Part shown: one piece after another, positions 38,935 to 50,455 of the stretch
Layout: every line of letters begins with the position of its first letter
Numbering within the stretch: position 1 is the first letter of the stretch
DNA from: Cavia porcellus
Taxonomy: Eukaryota; Chordata; Mammalia; Rodentia; Caviidae
Assembly (NCBI RefSeq): GCF_034190915.1
Contig: NW_026947496.1
Coordinates: forward strand, 33,042,001 to 33,106,000
Direction: 5' to 3'
DNA length: 64,000 nucleotides
The notes under the pieces: generated by a model
What the model was told of the DNA's origin: nothing
What the model saw: only the letters and a program-made list of their open reading frames with translations
Database searches by the model: none
Program-made: the position numbers and the translations under genes

Positions 38935-39180
38935 GTTCTTTAACTTATGTTGTTATTGATGTATAACAACTCGTAGAGAAAATTCTACAAATTAAGTGTT
39001 CAATGATTTACATATAGTATAACCATGTAACCATTGCTGCATAAACTTGTTTTAAATGGATAAAGAACATTCATCTACGGAGAAATTTTCTTTGTTATCC
39101 TTGAGACATTGATTCTCCATATCTCGATTCTGTATGTTTCTGAGTTACAAAAACTGATGGTAGAATTCCATATAATATAA
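38935..39180. mobile_element. Old LINE (L1M-type 3' UTR-like) fragment
   Basis: The sequence ttgttattgatgtataacaa ... caatgatttacatatagt ... ccatgtaaccattgctgc follows the pattern of ancient mammalian L1 3' UTRs. It is diverged and strand is not assigned. Confidence 0.45.
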
Positions 39181-39727
39181 CACTAAAAGAAAATAACTCA
39201 ACTTCTGCGAGCCTTAACAGTTAAAATTCTTGTTTTGGAAACAAGAAATTCTGTACAATATTATTTCATATATGTTTTCCTTCCTTCTTCCCGTCTCTTT
39301 CTCTGATCCATCTGTGGGTTTACTGTGTTACATCAGCTGTTCATTGACTGCTTTCATTTACAGGTGCAAGATGTGGAAGAACACTAACTCTGACCCATTG
39401 TACCTGTTGGCATGGTAAATAACATGATGTTACAGTACATAGTATAATAAGTGTTCCAGGAATGATAGTGGCAGCTGTATCATGTTTTTTAAGATGATTT
39501 TTTTTTAAACAGCAGGAAACTGAGGCCATCTGATAGCCATATATTGTGGGACAAAGTAAGCTAAGGAAGTCTGTGTGTGAGAACAAGCCAATTAAATTGA
39601 GCATACCCTGAAATAATTTTCTCATTCAGGATGGAGAATGATCACAAGTCAAACTGTACACCTTAGACTAAAAGAGTTTACAGCTAAAGCTGGTCTGAAG
39701 CTATTGTCACTTTATTGTACTGGCTGG

Positions 39728-39769
39728 AGTGGTTAAGTGATGCTCAGAAGTGGTTAAGTGATGCTCAGA
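39728..39769. repeat. 21 bp tandem duplication
   Basis: The unit agtggttaagtgatgctcag (plus a final A) occurs twice in a row without mismatch. Confidence 0.95.
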
Positions 39770-40030
39770 GCCCCTAATTCTTTAGGAAGGAGATCATCAG
39801 GCTGCTGTAATGTTGGTTTACACTTGGAATAAAGGTGTGAAGCAGAGGCAGTTTCATACGAGTGGCTGGATATGGGAAGCGTCTTCGACTAGTGATTTTC
39901 AAGCCCAGTGGGTTTTAGGAACTTCCTTCAAGATTAGACGCTCAGGACTGGCCTAAGACTAATGACTAACTCCAGTTAAGCAACCTTTATAGGAGACCGT
40001 CCTTCTCACCCCTCCCCCATGTTTTTTATT

Positions 40031-40109
40031 TTTTTGGTACCAGGGATCAAACTCAGGACCTCATGCTTGCCAGACTGGTGCTTGTGCCCTTGAGCTATAT
40101 CCTCAGCCT
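40031..40109 (-). mobile_element. ID-type SINE, minus strand
   Basis: A T-run and then ggtaccagggatcaaactca, ggacctcatgcttgccag and gagctatatcctcagcc, the complement of a tRNA-derived ID body. Confidence 0.75.
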
Positions 40110-40599
40110 AGGAGGCTATTATTTTGGGCTGAACTCCCCGCAGTAGGCCCAGGAACCCTGCTTGATCAGAATGGAGTCACTGTAACAAGTGCCTGGTAAT
40201 CAAAGCGAAGTTTGAAATGGACCAGTCTTCCTAAAAAACAGGAATTGATTGCAGTCCCTTTGAGTCAGTACAATAAACTGTCCCATTTTAACCTTGTAAG
40301 GGAAGTAACTTTGCAAAGATCAACATGCCTTGTTATTTCTGCTTTCTTCAGTCTCTGTCTATAAAGCCAGCTTCCTCTGCTCTGTTAATGGGAATGCTTA
40401 TTCTGTGGTATTTCTAGAATGCAATGAAAACCAGTTATAACTTTAAAGGAAAAGTTGCTGTAATCTGACACTTAGCACCTCGGGAGGAAAGCAGGCAGAA
40501 CAGGAAGTATCCTCTCTAGAACATAGCAAATGCTGAAGGCCTTAGGGTCCTCAAAATGTAGCACAGGTATCCCTGGGCACTGGGTCTGCTCAGCAATTA

Positions 40600-41180
40600 G
40601 CGGGCAGGAGCCTGAGGCACTTGGGCGGAGGGCGCGCCCCAGCTGGGGCCGCAAAGGTGCAAGCTCTGGCTCACACTGGAGCACAGGCGCATGCGCAGAG
40701 TACTGCTTCCGGTCGGTGGGCGGACCCGGCCTGAGTTCTCCGGGGGCGGGGCCGGCCGAGAGCTGAACCTTGATCTGCGGGCGGCGGGGACCACGACCAT
40801 CCTGCACATGGCGCGGCACGTGTTCCTCACCGGGCCGCCAGGTGACCACGGGGGCCCGCGCCTTCGGGACCTACTGGGTGGCGGCGCTGTGGGCGGGGCT
40901 GCGGCGGAGAGTGGCGCGGCCAGGAGCGTGGCCGGGTGTGCGGCCCAGGTGTGCGGTCGCGGGGCCCCCCGCCGGCCCGCCTGGTCTCGGAACCGGAACA
41001 CGCTCCTACGCAACAAGTGGCGCCACTGGTCGAGCTCAGGCCCCGGGAACTAGTAGCGCCGCCGCCGCCCGGGTTGGGAGGGGGGCTCCCCGCACAGCGC
41101 CGCACCCAACCCTGCGGTCGGAGGAGGGTCGGGCAGGAGGGCAGAAAGGGTGCCCTGGGATCCGGTGCCAGCAGGCGGGT
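40600..41180 (+). promoter_or_regulatory. NTPCR: CpG-island promoter of NTPCR
   Basis: A sharply GC- and CpG-rich block in an otherwise CpG-poor window, covering the NTPCR start and the first part of intron 1. Upstream of the ATG there is an NRF1-like palindrome GCGCATGCGC (40688-40697), an ETS/GABP-type CTTCCGG (40706-40712) and an SP1-type GC box GGGGCGGGGC (40743-40752). No TATA box is seen. This layout is typical of a housekeeping promoter with dispersed transcription starts, and such promoters often fire in both directions. Several open frames on the minus strand here are a by-product of high GC. Confidence 0.8.
40808..40841 (+). CDS. NTPCR: NTPCR coding exon 1 (start codon, first half of P-loop)
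   Basis: First coding exon of nucleoside-triphosphatase, cancer-related (THEP1/NTPCR family), a small soluble P-loop enzyme that hydrolyses NTPs. It encodes MARHVFLTGPP plus the first base of Gly12, so intron 1 is in phase 1. The N-terminus matches the mammalian protein as I remember it. The donor is CCAG|gtgacc. The chosen ATG has C at -3 and G at +4, a moderate initiation context. An in-frame ATG lies 117 bases upstream at 40691, but it sits inside a likely NRF1 promoter site, and the family's usual start is the one used here. The exon lies in a CpG island. The open frame running on past 40841 is intron read-through. Confidence 0.95.
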
Positions 41181-42549
41181 CTGATGGCGGTCATTGCGGT
41201 TCAGACAGCGCATTGGGCCTTCAGTCGCAAAGGTTACAGTTAACGTCGCAGAGTTCACATATTTATTTTACAAGGCAGTAGGGGCGGCGAGGGTGTGAGT
41301 GTGGCCAAGGAGGGCAGTTTGAGAAATGTCTGAGATCCTAGGGACCCAGCCTACCTATTGCACCGAGCAAACCCCAAAGGCCAGGGTGCCAGTACTTCAT
41401 TTAAAACTTGGGATGCATTTGGATCTCTGCCCCAAGCTGAGGCTGTGCAAAGTCTTGGCGGTTCTTTCCTCCCTTCATAGAAAGTTCAGGTGCACAAATT
41501 CAAAGACTCATAATCTTCCAAGACATCTCTTGAACTTGGGTTCAAATCCACTCGCCTTCTGCATCTTTTTCTTCCTAATGCAGTTGCTGTGTAATTTTCA
41601 TTAGCTTGATAGTGTTTGGAATACCATAACAGCATAAAAACTAATTGCAGCAGAACCAGCTAATAATTCGTTCCTCCTTTATGTATACACAGCTCTCCCC
41701 TTGGTTTGAAGTTACTATCTGGTGTTCTCATTGGTTTTATTTCAATCTGTTACTAGCTGTGTCCCAAACTGTTGCTGTTCAAACCCTTGGCACCCTTGCC
41801 AGTCAGCGTTTTTCCAGCTTTCACTGGCTGGAAGCACCATGGAGCTCCTACCTCTCCGAATTGTTGGCCTTCCACCCATGACTGGGGAAAGTTAGTGGCT
41901 CAACTTCTCTTTTTCTCACCCCTCAAGACAACTGAGCCTTGAGCCCCAAAATACCTCTTAGGGCTCTGTAGGTGAACTGAGCTCCAGCTGAGCACAGAGG
42001 TGACTTGCTTGATAAGGCATCCCTTGATGGTGTCTTTCCCTTTCTCATCTCCTTACTTCTGTACCAGCGAGTTTGTCATGTCCCAAGTTCAGCTACATAC
42101 ACTCGAACCCTTTATCTAAGAGTTTGTATAAGGGAATAATTGTGGGTTTTCTGACCTGCTCTCCTCTGTGTGCATGTGACCATCATCTTATATGTCCTTT
42201 AGCTGAGATCACGTTTTAGCAAGTGTAGACAGCTCTAGAGTAGCAGCTCAGCTAATGAAGATGAAAAGTTAGCTGAAAGATTTCTAGAGCTGAAGAAATA
42301 AAAAAAAGTCTGACCCGAGTATTTCCTGTTAGTGTATTCTGCATAATATACAAGTCCCTCCTTTGGATGAGAGTTGTGTTCCTCCATTTTGCCTTTTTCA
42401 AAATACAGTATAAGTGTATTTTTTTTTCTTGGAATAAGTAATACCTGCCCAGTGTAAGAACAATAACTAAAAACATTAAAAATATTTTAAAGGAGAAAGC
42501 GACAATCACATGGAAAACCTATAGACATAAGCTTTGTAACCTCTTGTTC

Positions 42550-42990
42550 TGTCCTGACCTTTTTTTGGGTAAACATACATATTTTGCCTATTTAAAAAAC
42601 TATAATGAAATAAAATTATATGTTTTTTGGTTAGTTAGCCTGATTTTTCCATGAATTATTTTCATGCTAATCTGTATAAGTAAACAGTACTCCTACTGAT
42701 GGCTCCATGGTATTTTTGTGTTATTTATGTGCTGCGGTATACACGGTGTCCTAAGTCAGCATTCCTTACTGACTGACACTTAGATTGTTTTCAGTGTTTC
42801 ACTGTTACAAAGAATGGTGCAGTGAACTTTTGATTTCACACTTCTTTGTCCTTTAATCAGGTTGTTCACTGAGGATAAATTTGCAGTCACAGAACTGCTG
42901 ATGCTGTGGTGGCACACTGAAATTGCTCTTTAGAAAAGGTCTGTCTGTGCTGTCCACGTTCCGGTCAGTGGTCAGCAGGTGCCCTTATTT
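42550..42990. mobile_element. Old LINE (L1M-type 3' UTR-like) fragment
   Basis: The order tactcctactgatggctcc, acttagattgttttcagtgt, ttcactgttacaaagaatgg, then gaggataaatttgcag matches a widespread ancient L1 3' region. It is diverged, and strand is not assigned. Confidence 0.5.
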
Positions 42991-43079
42991 TAGTGTGAAG
43001 TTTATAGCAAAGATGTATTAAGAATAAGGAATCATATTTTATTTCAAGAAAACTAAAAGGCATCTTGATGACTCTATGA

Positions 43080-44200
43080 GGATGGCAACAGAAATAACAG
43101 GATTGTGACCTTAGCGCCAGTTGCAGATCTTCTGGAACCTTCCGTGTCTTGGTTGTGAGGACTTACAGGAGCCCCAATTTCTGCCCCTTCACATTGTCAC
43201 TTAGTCTAACTGTGTGGGACAGTAGCTCTTGGTACTTGTAAACATTGGTGATATCATCTGAGCAGTCAGGCCAGTTGTGAGGGAAGCAAGGGCCAGAGGT
43301 GGAGGGGGACAGGGTGGAGATGCAGAGGCCTTGATTTGAGACAGGTTGAGGCAAGCAGGAGGAATGCCTAGGGACCGTAGAGAAGTGATGCTGGACGGGT
43401 TAGCAATGAGCAGAAGGGAATCTTTGGGAGTCTGGAGAGTTTAATGTGATTAGAGGGGTTGGGGTCTTGCAGAATAGATGTTTGGGGACTGTGTAATGGG
43501 CGTAATAAGGAAGGGATTGGTGATGAATTAAAGAGATTCTCAGGGCCCATCATTTAGTTGACATTGGAATGAATGAGGGCAAATGGGAGATTGGAGCTTT
43601 GCAGATAGTGGTATTGGGACCTATTGGAGGCAAGCAGAAATGATGCTAAGGGACTCTGTAGATGATGCTGAGAGGGGCTGTCCACCTGATGGGATTGCTC
43701 TTCTGAAGAAGTCAAAAGTGACCACGTGGAGGGTGCTCATGAGATTTAGGAGAAACATTTTCAGGAATTAGGGGTATAGTAAAGAGGCTGTCTCTTGAAG
43801 ATTGGAGTTTTGGTCTCCAGTGGTAGTATGAACAGTGTCATTTTCAAGGTAGAGAAGGTGAAGTGTGAAGCTAGGAGAAGTTGAAGCCCAACTTGGGATG
43901 CAAACTGGATTTGACAGTATTATCAGAGTCATAGTGAGTTATAGGATTTTATATATATAACAAAAGTAGCAGTGTTTCAGAACCCAAACTTCAAGATACC
44001 ACTCATGTTTTATTATTATTTCTACTGAACTGAAAAATGTATAACATCTGGTGGGAATAAAATACAGCTCAATTAGTGTCCATAAAATTCATGTGTAGCC
44101 CATGTAGCTCTGCTCACCACGGTTACCCCCCAGAGTCTGTGCTGTGTATGCACAACAGCAGCAGGTCCCTTCTCTTCTAATTTCTAATCTCATGACCCTT
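43080..44200. other. Intron 1 stretch, nothing recognised
   Basis: A purine-rich, monotonous stretch from 43260 to 43900 with repeated gaagggattgg- and ttggggactg-like words. It could be a diverged repeat, but I cannot name one. Confidence 0.4.
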
Positions 44201-44221
44201 CTCTTCTCTTTTCTCTTTCAG

Positions 44222-44384
44222 GGGTTGGAAAAACCACCTTGATTCAGAAAGCCAGTGAGCGTCTCCAGTCCTTTGGGGTGGCTGTGGATGGATTTTACAC
44301 AGAAGAAGTCAGGCAGGGAGGGAGGAGGACAGGATTTGATGTGGTCACCTTGTCTGGTGCTCGGGGGCCACTTTCCAGGGTCAG
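44222..44384 (+). CDS. NTPCR: NTPCR coding exon 2 (rest of P-loop, core strands)
   Basis: Second coding exon, residues 12-65 plus two bases of codon 66. It completes the Walker A motif GPPGVGKT (residues 9-16), where Lys15 and Thr16 are the expected phosphate and magnesium ligands. It continues through [20 protein letters not shown] and [12 protein letters not shown], both characteristic of NTPCR. The acceptor is a strong pyrimidine tract ending tttcag at 44221, and the donor is TCAG|gtaact. Intron 1 is phase 1 and intron 2 is phase 2. There are no stops or frameshifts, so the exon looks functional. Compared with the human protein from memory, substitutions are mostly conservative and fall outside the P-loop. 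Confidence 0.97.
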
Positions 44385-44932
44385 GTAACTGATATTTCTG
44401 TTCTGTGGGGTTTTAACTCTGGATTTGATACTCCTGTCTATGTCTTAAAAGTGTTTCTAATTGCCTGGAGCTAACTTCTCCAGAACCTTTGGCAGGATTG
44501 GGGATTGCTCTGCCTTCCCTCCAGGCTGAGAGATTTCTCCCTGGCTCAGCTTAAGCCGATGTATGTCTTGATGAATCTTGGATCCTTTAGAGCTTTCTCA
44601 GAGGAAGAATAGAGATCACTCTGTGGAAAACAAGGTTACAAAGGCCGTATTTCACTTAAACTCAGGTTGTGTACTTATACATATTCTTTTTGTAATTCTC
44701 AGCCTCTTGTCTAGAACTAGTTTTTAGAGTTAGTGCCTCGTTTCTGGAGATACAGGGCCAAGGTGTGAGAAAAGGATGCCCCTTGGTGGTACTGGGGACA
44801 CTTATGCACAGCTCTCTTCTCCATGGGCAGGCTGAGTCACAGCAGCCTCCTGTGTGACTGAGAATGAATTAGTGGTGCACCCAGCACTAGAACACAGTAC
44901 TTTTTCCACAGAACACTTGTCTTTTCTTTCAG
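44385..44932 (+). other. NTPCR: NTPCR intron 2 (phase 2)
   Basis: A short 548-base intron with a gtaact donor and a pyrimidine-rich acceptor. No clear repeat or gene is seen inside. Confidence 0.92.
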
Positions 44933-45029
44933 GTCAGAGCCACAGCCCGGGAGGTGTGACTGCCGAGTTGGGCAGTATGTGGTTGATGTGGCTTCTTTCG
45001 AGCAGTTGGCACTTCCTGTCCTGAAGAAT
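44933..45029 (+). CDS. NTPCR: NTPCR coding exon 3
   Basis: Third coding exon, residues 66-98. Joined to exon 2 it reads RSEPQPGRCDCRVGQYVVD and then VASFEQLALPVLKN. The CRVGQYVVD and SFEQLALPVL segments are NTPCR signatures. The start of the exon (RSEPQPGRCD) is the most divergent part of the protein compared with human, which fits a surface loop. The acceptor is cttttctttcag and the donor is AAT|gtgagt. The exon ends on a whole codon, so intron 3 is phase 0. Together the first three exons total 294 nt, exactly 98 codons. Confidence 0.96.
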
Positions 45030-45199
45030 GTGAGTATGAGCTTCTGCGAGTGAGCTCCTCTGCACTTTTGATTATGGAATTCACAGGCCATGGGACAGAA
45101 TGACTTTTGCTTTTACTGGGAGGCTGGATTTGCCTTTTTAGAGTTTAAAATTGTTCTAGCCAATTGAACCTCAATAAAGATAAGCTGTAGTTTGCTGTC

Positions 45200-45590
45200 G
45201 TGCTGGTGCATAGGTCAAGTCCTTGTCACATATATTCAGTGTAGGTGACTTTTTCATGAGCTCAGCTGGCAACGTTCGCAAAGAAAGGTCCTTTCTGTGT
45301 CTTCCCATGTGTTTTGTACAAGTCTTTTATCCGCTTTTTCTATTGAGAATACCTGCATCTGTGTTCATAAGGGTATAGTTGGCAACTTTCTTTTCTTGGA
45401 ATATAACTGGCTTTGGAGTCAGGGCAATACTGACCTCACAGAATGAGTTGGGAAGTGTTGCCTCCTATCGTACTTTTTGGAAGAGTTTGTGAATGACTGG
45501 TATTCATTTTTCTTTGAATGTTTGATAGAATTCACAGGAAAACCTAGAATTTTCTGCATGAGAAGCTTTTTTTGTTTCTGAGTTTTTTAA
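45200..45590 (-). mobile_element. L1 ORF2 fragment, antisense
   Basis: The run ctttggagtcagggcaatac, tgacctcacagaatgagttg, gtactttttggaagagtttg and tgatagaattcacaggaaaa is the complement of a well-known L1 ORF2 stretch. It lies in intron 3, opposite to NTPCR. Confidence 0.8.
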
Positions 45591-46507
45591 TGGGGGCTGG
45601 GTGCTGTTGACTGCCCTCAGCCTGCTAAAAAGTATAGATACAGCCTGCCAGAAGAACCTCAATTTCAGAGAGCTGGTGGGGTCCACAGTCTTGCTACTGT
45701 CCTGAACCCTCAAATTCTTTGCTCCTCCGCCTCCTTTTCCCTCCTCCGTCCTTCTTCCTGCCTTCCTCGGGGCTGTGGTGGCTGCTGTGTTGCACTGGAG
45801 CAGTCAGAAAATGTGTTTTTCTAGTTATTTCCCACTCAGCTATATAACCTCTCTATCTAAATGTTCAGACTGCAAGTGAACTGCTTCTAATGAAATTCAG
45901 GGGAAGAGCCTGGCTTTGGACAGCAGATCAATATGAAGAATTGATCTTTCCTTACTGTGCTCAGAGCAGACAATGCCGGGAGGAGAGTGTGCTCACGTGC
46001 TTATTGTCTAGCTGCAGGATTGCATAAGCGCTCCTCTGCGAGTGGATCAAGAGCTTGCATCTGTTTTTAATGAAAAAATAAGAGCAGACTTCTAGGTTTT
46101 GTACTCTGATTACTAAATGCAGACATTCATGTTCCAGGTGAGAAAGGTCCTGACACAAGGTCTTGGATTTCTTTTCTAGAGCAAAAATATTTCCCCTCTC
46201 CTATGTATTTTTATGGAGATAAAGAAAGGAGGAAGGAGTTCATTTTGCTTTTATTTTAAAAATTAAATTACCTACATATCAAAAATAGAGAATAAAGAGA
46301 CAGTTTTTGATACTGGCCATTCAAACGACCAGGAAAGCTGGAAGTTTTGGGAGCCCTTTTTCAGGCAGGTGTCCCTCCCTCCAGGTTACACAACATTTTA
46401 CTGCATCATGCTGGGTGGGTACGTGTGGAAATGCACATTCTAACAAGTCAAGAAGTATTCTATATTGGTAAAAATTTCTCTCTGGGCAAAAGATAATGTG
46501 AATCTTT

Positions 46508-46621
46508 TTCTGGTTTTTTGATAGCCTTGAACTCACTATGTAGCCCAGGCTAACCTCAAACTCATGGTGATCCTCCTGTTTCAGCTTCCTAAGTGCTAGG
46601 ATTATAGTCATGTACCACGCG
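46508..46621 (-). mobile_element. B1 SINE, minus strand
   Basis: The complement of a B1 body: gccttgaactcactatgtag, cccaggctaacctcaaactc, then tgatcctcctgtttcagc and ggattatagtcatgtaccac. Confidence 0.8.
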
Positions 46622-48164
46622 TTGCTTCTTCTTTTAAAATACTATGAAAACTGTAAGAGAAACAGTTTTCTGGTTGGGCTGGCATGCCTGTCTTTTTGTC
46701 TCCAGAGAAACAACTGGCCAGGGCTGGAGGCAGCTTGAGGCTGGGAAGAGTGAAGAGGGGGCCTAGGTACCTACCTACCTTCCTGCAGGAACTCTGGTCA
46801 TGTTCTATAGACAGGAAGCAGGTGGAGCCAGGTTATCTCAGGTGCTGAGGGAAATAAGGAAGCAGAGTAGGTGGTAAACACCTGGACTCAGTAGGTTTTA
46901 GAAAGTGCTTAAAAGCCTTGGCTGTTGTTGATTGCTCCTTCCTTGGATGACATCTTGTATTTGACACCATTTACTGTTGAAAGTTCTCTATGCTTATATG
47001 GTAAAAAATTTGTAAAATAACAACGAAACTTAAAATATGAATAGCGTATAAGCTGATCTCTCAGCTAGTCACTGTTATATATATTTTTTCTGCCCTTTTT
47101 TTAAAAAAAAAAAAAAAAAAAAACAACAACTTAGTCAGCCAGATATGGAACAAATGGAATAAGTAATTTTATAGGCCTGGTTTGTTTTTGGTTTTTTTCC
47201 CTCAGTATGACTGAATAACATGGAAATGGTCTCAGAACCCGATAATTCTCAAAACTGCTGTTTAATGGTTTCATATGTCATAATGGGGTTTCCATCTTGG
47301 ATTTGCAAGCTGCCCCCTGCTGCTGCACGCCTAGGCTGCAATCCCTGTTAGGAGTAACCTTGCAGCCAGACACTGCACGGGAGCCTACAGCTGCGATGGT
47401 TTCCAGGGAGGAGCCTGGAAGCGAAGTGCAGGCGAGGAGGGGGCGAGACCCTGGCGGGCTGTGTGATGCTGTGGAGGCTCCTGGACCTGTGTCCTGGACC
47501 TGGGTCACTTTGCGCCCACTGCCAGTTCGAGAACATCTTTGGCTTGCTGTGCTTTTGCTAGGGCTGAGCACTATACTGATTTTAAATTAAAAACATACAC
47601 TGCTTCATTTTGCATTTTTAAGCCACCAATGAGGTTAAATGTTTTTCAGTTGTTTATTGGGTAAGTTTATTTTAATCTAAGTTGTTGGTTCATTTCTTTT
47701 TTTTTTTTGCTTAAAGAGGTCTTTTGTATGACAAATAAACTTTTCTATTTATTAATTCTGTTGTTCTGTTGTCACTTTCCTCATTTCCTGCTTCCCTCCC
47801 TGCCTCTCCTTCTCACGTAAAAACTGTTACCTGTTTCTTCTACATGCTTTTTTAAAAAAACACTGTTGCTCCATCTGGATTTATTTTGAATGTTATATAC
47901 AATGAGATTCTTAGTTGGTTTTCTTCCAGATTAGCCAGTTTACTGAGTTCGTTTTTTAAATAAACTATTTCTAGTTAGCTTGTTATGTTTCATGAGTTAT
48001 ATTTTAAAAACTGTGTGTGTGGGTATGCTGCGTGCACGCACACATGTTTTAGGGATATGTATTCTCTTCCACTGATCTGTTTGATTCTTGCATCAGTACC
48101 ATATTTGTCCTTGAAAAAATGACTTTTGTGACATTTACTCATTCTTCTAATTTTTACTGTGCTG
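46622..48164. other. Intron 3 stretch with poly-A run
   Basis: A 21-base A-run lies at 47103-47123. Overlapping 60-97 codon frames on both strands near 47.28-47.59 kb lie in a GC-rich patch and show no known similarity. Confidence 0.45.
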
Positions 48165-48400
48165 GTGATAATATCAGTGATGTCAGTTAATCCTTACTGA
48201 GTGCAAACTGTATTTCAGGTGTAGACCTAGTCAGTGCTCAGAACATTTCCGCTGTATTCCTGTTTTGCAGATGGGGAAATTGAGGCACAGAAGAGGAAGG
48301 ATGCAAAACTTCCTAGGGACACAGAGTTTATAATTGGTAGAGCTGGCATGAATTGTAGAATCAAGACTTTATCAGTCATGAAAAAAGTCATAGGCAGTGG
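48165..48400 (-). repeat. MIR SINE, minus strand
   Basis: The complement of the MIR core is clear: cctgttttgcagatggggaa, attgaggcacagaagagga and tataattggtagagctggca. Confidence 0.75.
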
Positions 48401-48450
48401 AGGGAATTACGTAAAACTGTAGTTATTTTGATATAAAAGATACCTTAATT

Positions 48451-48512
48451 TTTCAAAGCATCTTCATTGTCTATAAAAAATTGTCCAAAAATTTCAAAGC
48501 ATCTTCATTGTC
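48451..48512. repeat. 41 bp-spaced tandem duplication
   Basis: The block tttcaaagcatcttcattgt occurs at 48451 and 48492, with A-rich spacers. Confidence 0.9.
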
Positions 48513-49988
48513 CAAAAAAATTTTTTTTCTCCTTCCATTTCTTTCAAAGTTTTCCAAATGAGGTTATTCATAGGTTCCTCTGTTTCCTGCTACTACTTTA
48601 ATGAGTGGAGTTTTAGTTCGTAGATGATCACACCCGATAGGATAGCACTGGCCTTTTCCACAACAGTCTTTTTGAGAGCTACATTGAATGCTCTATTAGG
48701 ATTTGACAGCTACTGGTTTTTTTGTGTATCTCCTACTCAAACAAAAGGATAACTATGTATTATAATGTTTAAAATATTATAAAGGGAAAAAGGCCATCTT
48801 ACAGCCCTATTTTGAGTGCTGTTTTTTACAAAGATCTCTGGAAGGAATAGTAAGTTAGAATCAGAACATCAACAAAAACCGACACATTTTGAACCTTGTA
48901 CTTCCCTGTTTTGATCCAAGTAAGACTTTAAAGTATATTTGTTTTTAAGGCAGGATCTGCTGTTGATTCTGAAATAGACCCTATCACATCTTCCGAGTTC
49001 CATTCAGCTCCTCTTGCAGGAAAGGTGATGCTTCTTAATGTTTGACCTAGAAGCACTGCTTTGTACTTTGGGCCAAGATTCAGAACCATCAAATTTCAGT
49101 TGGATCCATTCTAGAAAGATCAGTGGGAGTGCCCTACAATTTTTTTCACTATTGTTAGCGATTGTGGCATTTGTTCTTCTTCAATGTCTATTTCTCTGCT
49201 CTTGATCACATATGTGCTGCAAGGTCAGCCAGGCAGGCAAAAAGCTTTCTGGTATAAACATAGACCTTCACCGTCCACAGTGACAACATCCCTGCAGGGA
49301 AGCAGAAGAGGAGCAGGAGCTGAAAGCTGGCCCAGGCAGCCTCTGGTTTATTTGCAGTATTTGCTGAGGATTTGGCGACTCTCACTGGCCGTCTTGCTGG
49401 TGTCACCTGGCTGGCCGAGGCCTTGCTGTCCCTGCTGTGGCTTTGGTGTGATTCTGTGGATCAGATGCCCTTGGTCACAACACCTACTTGTGGTTCTTCA
49501 TGCAGCCACCTGTCAAGGTTGCAGCCCCTGAAGCAGAGCTGGGGTTGTGTCTGTGCAGACTATTGCGTTTACCCTTTCCCCACCCGCTCTGCCTACCCTC
49601 TGGTATTTCCTCCTCTGTTGCCTCCTCTAGCTTCTGTCTGAGGCTCCATACTTCTTTAGAAAAACATTCACAAGGAATGAGTTGGTTGTTTTCTTGGACC
49701 TGAATCTTAGGAAGTATTTATATGTGTAATTTTCTTTCTCTGTTTTGTACAGATTCTGTTTTTTAAAATTTAATTTGGATCTAATATAGCTCTCAAAGAA
49801 AATTATAAGAATAATTGAAAATTCACAGATAACTGTTGGCTTCCCCAACACTTAACTGTTTCTGGCCTGCTGTTGACCAGAAACCTTACCAAATGCAAAT
49901 AGTCAGTGCATATTTTGTATGTTATGTATGTGTTTTTAAGTTGCAAAATATGTAACCCCCAGGGAGGTTATTTTTTATGGCAGTATGC
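48513..49988. other. Intron 3 stretch, no gene seen
   Basis: Two overlapping + strand frames (115 and 89 codons) at 49.18-49.64 kb cross a CT-rich patch. They show no known similarity and no splice support. Confidence 0.45.
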
Positions 49989-50455
49989 AGTTGACTGGAG
50001 GTGAACTGCTCAGGCGATGAGGGTTTTGGCCTTGAAGCTCCAAGCATAACTTGCTACAGGAGCAGGGGGAGGTGGCTGTGAGAGCCGTGGTGCAGCTCTG
50101 TGGCAGTGGTGTGGTGCAGTGCACACCGTGGTTACTTTCACAGGGTTATAATACTATGTCTTTTATTTCTCAACTACGGATGGTACCATATATGGGCTGT
50201 GTCTATGTGACTGGTTTGACAAACTGAACTCTATAATAAATTTGTGTATATAGTATTTTATAGTAAGTAATAAAAGAGACTGTTATCTATGTATTTTATG
50301 CATTTATGACATACTGAACTTTTCCTTGTTTCAGTATTACTAGGCTATGTGGTTCTTCTCCAGGTTTTTTCAGATTGTCACAAATCTTCAGATAGAAAAA
50401 TATGCAAGTATAAGCAGATTGCACAGTTGAAACCCATATTCAAGGGTCAGCTGTA
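49989..50455. mobile_element. Possible Tigger/mariner-type DNA transposon relic
   Basis: The left end cagttgactggaggtgaact and the right end ttcaagggtcagctgta are roughly inverse complements, as in short non-autonomous mammalian mariner elements. The body is too diverged to assign. Confidence 0.35.

Larger units (their letters stand above)
40842..44221 (+). other. NTPCR: NTPCR intron 1 (phase 1)
   Basis: Bounded by a gtgacc donor and a tttcag acceptor. The first 340 bases are CpG island. The rest is mostly unique-looking, apart from an old LINE-like piece at 42.55-42.99 kb. I see no other gene in it. Confidence 0.9.

Noticed and set aside
40472..41258. Overlapping minus- and plus-strand frames of up to 157 codons across the CpG island
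   Set aside because: High GC lowers stop frequency. The frames are arginine-, proline- and glycine-rich shadows, and the true exon here is only 34 bases.
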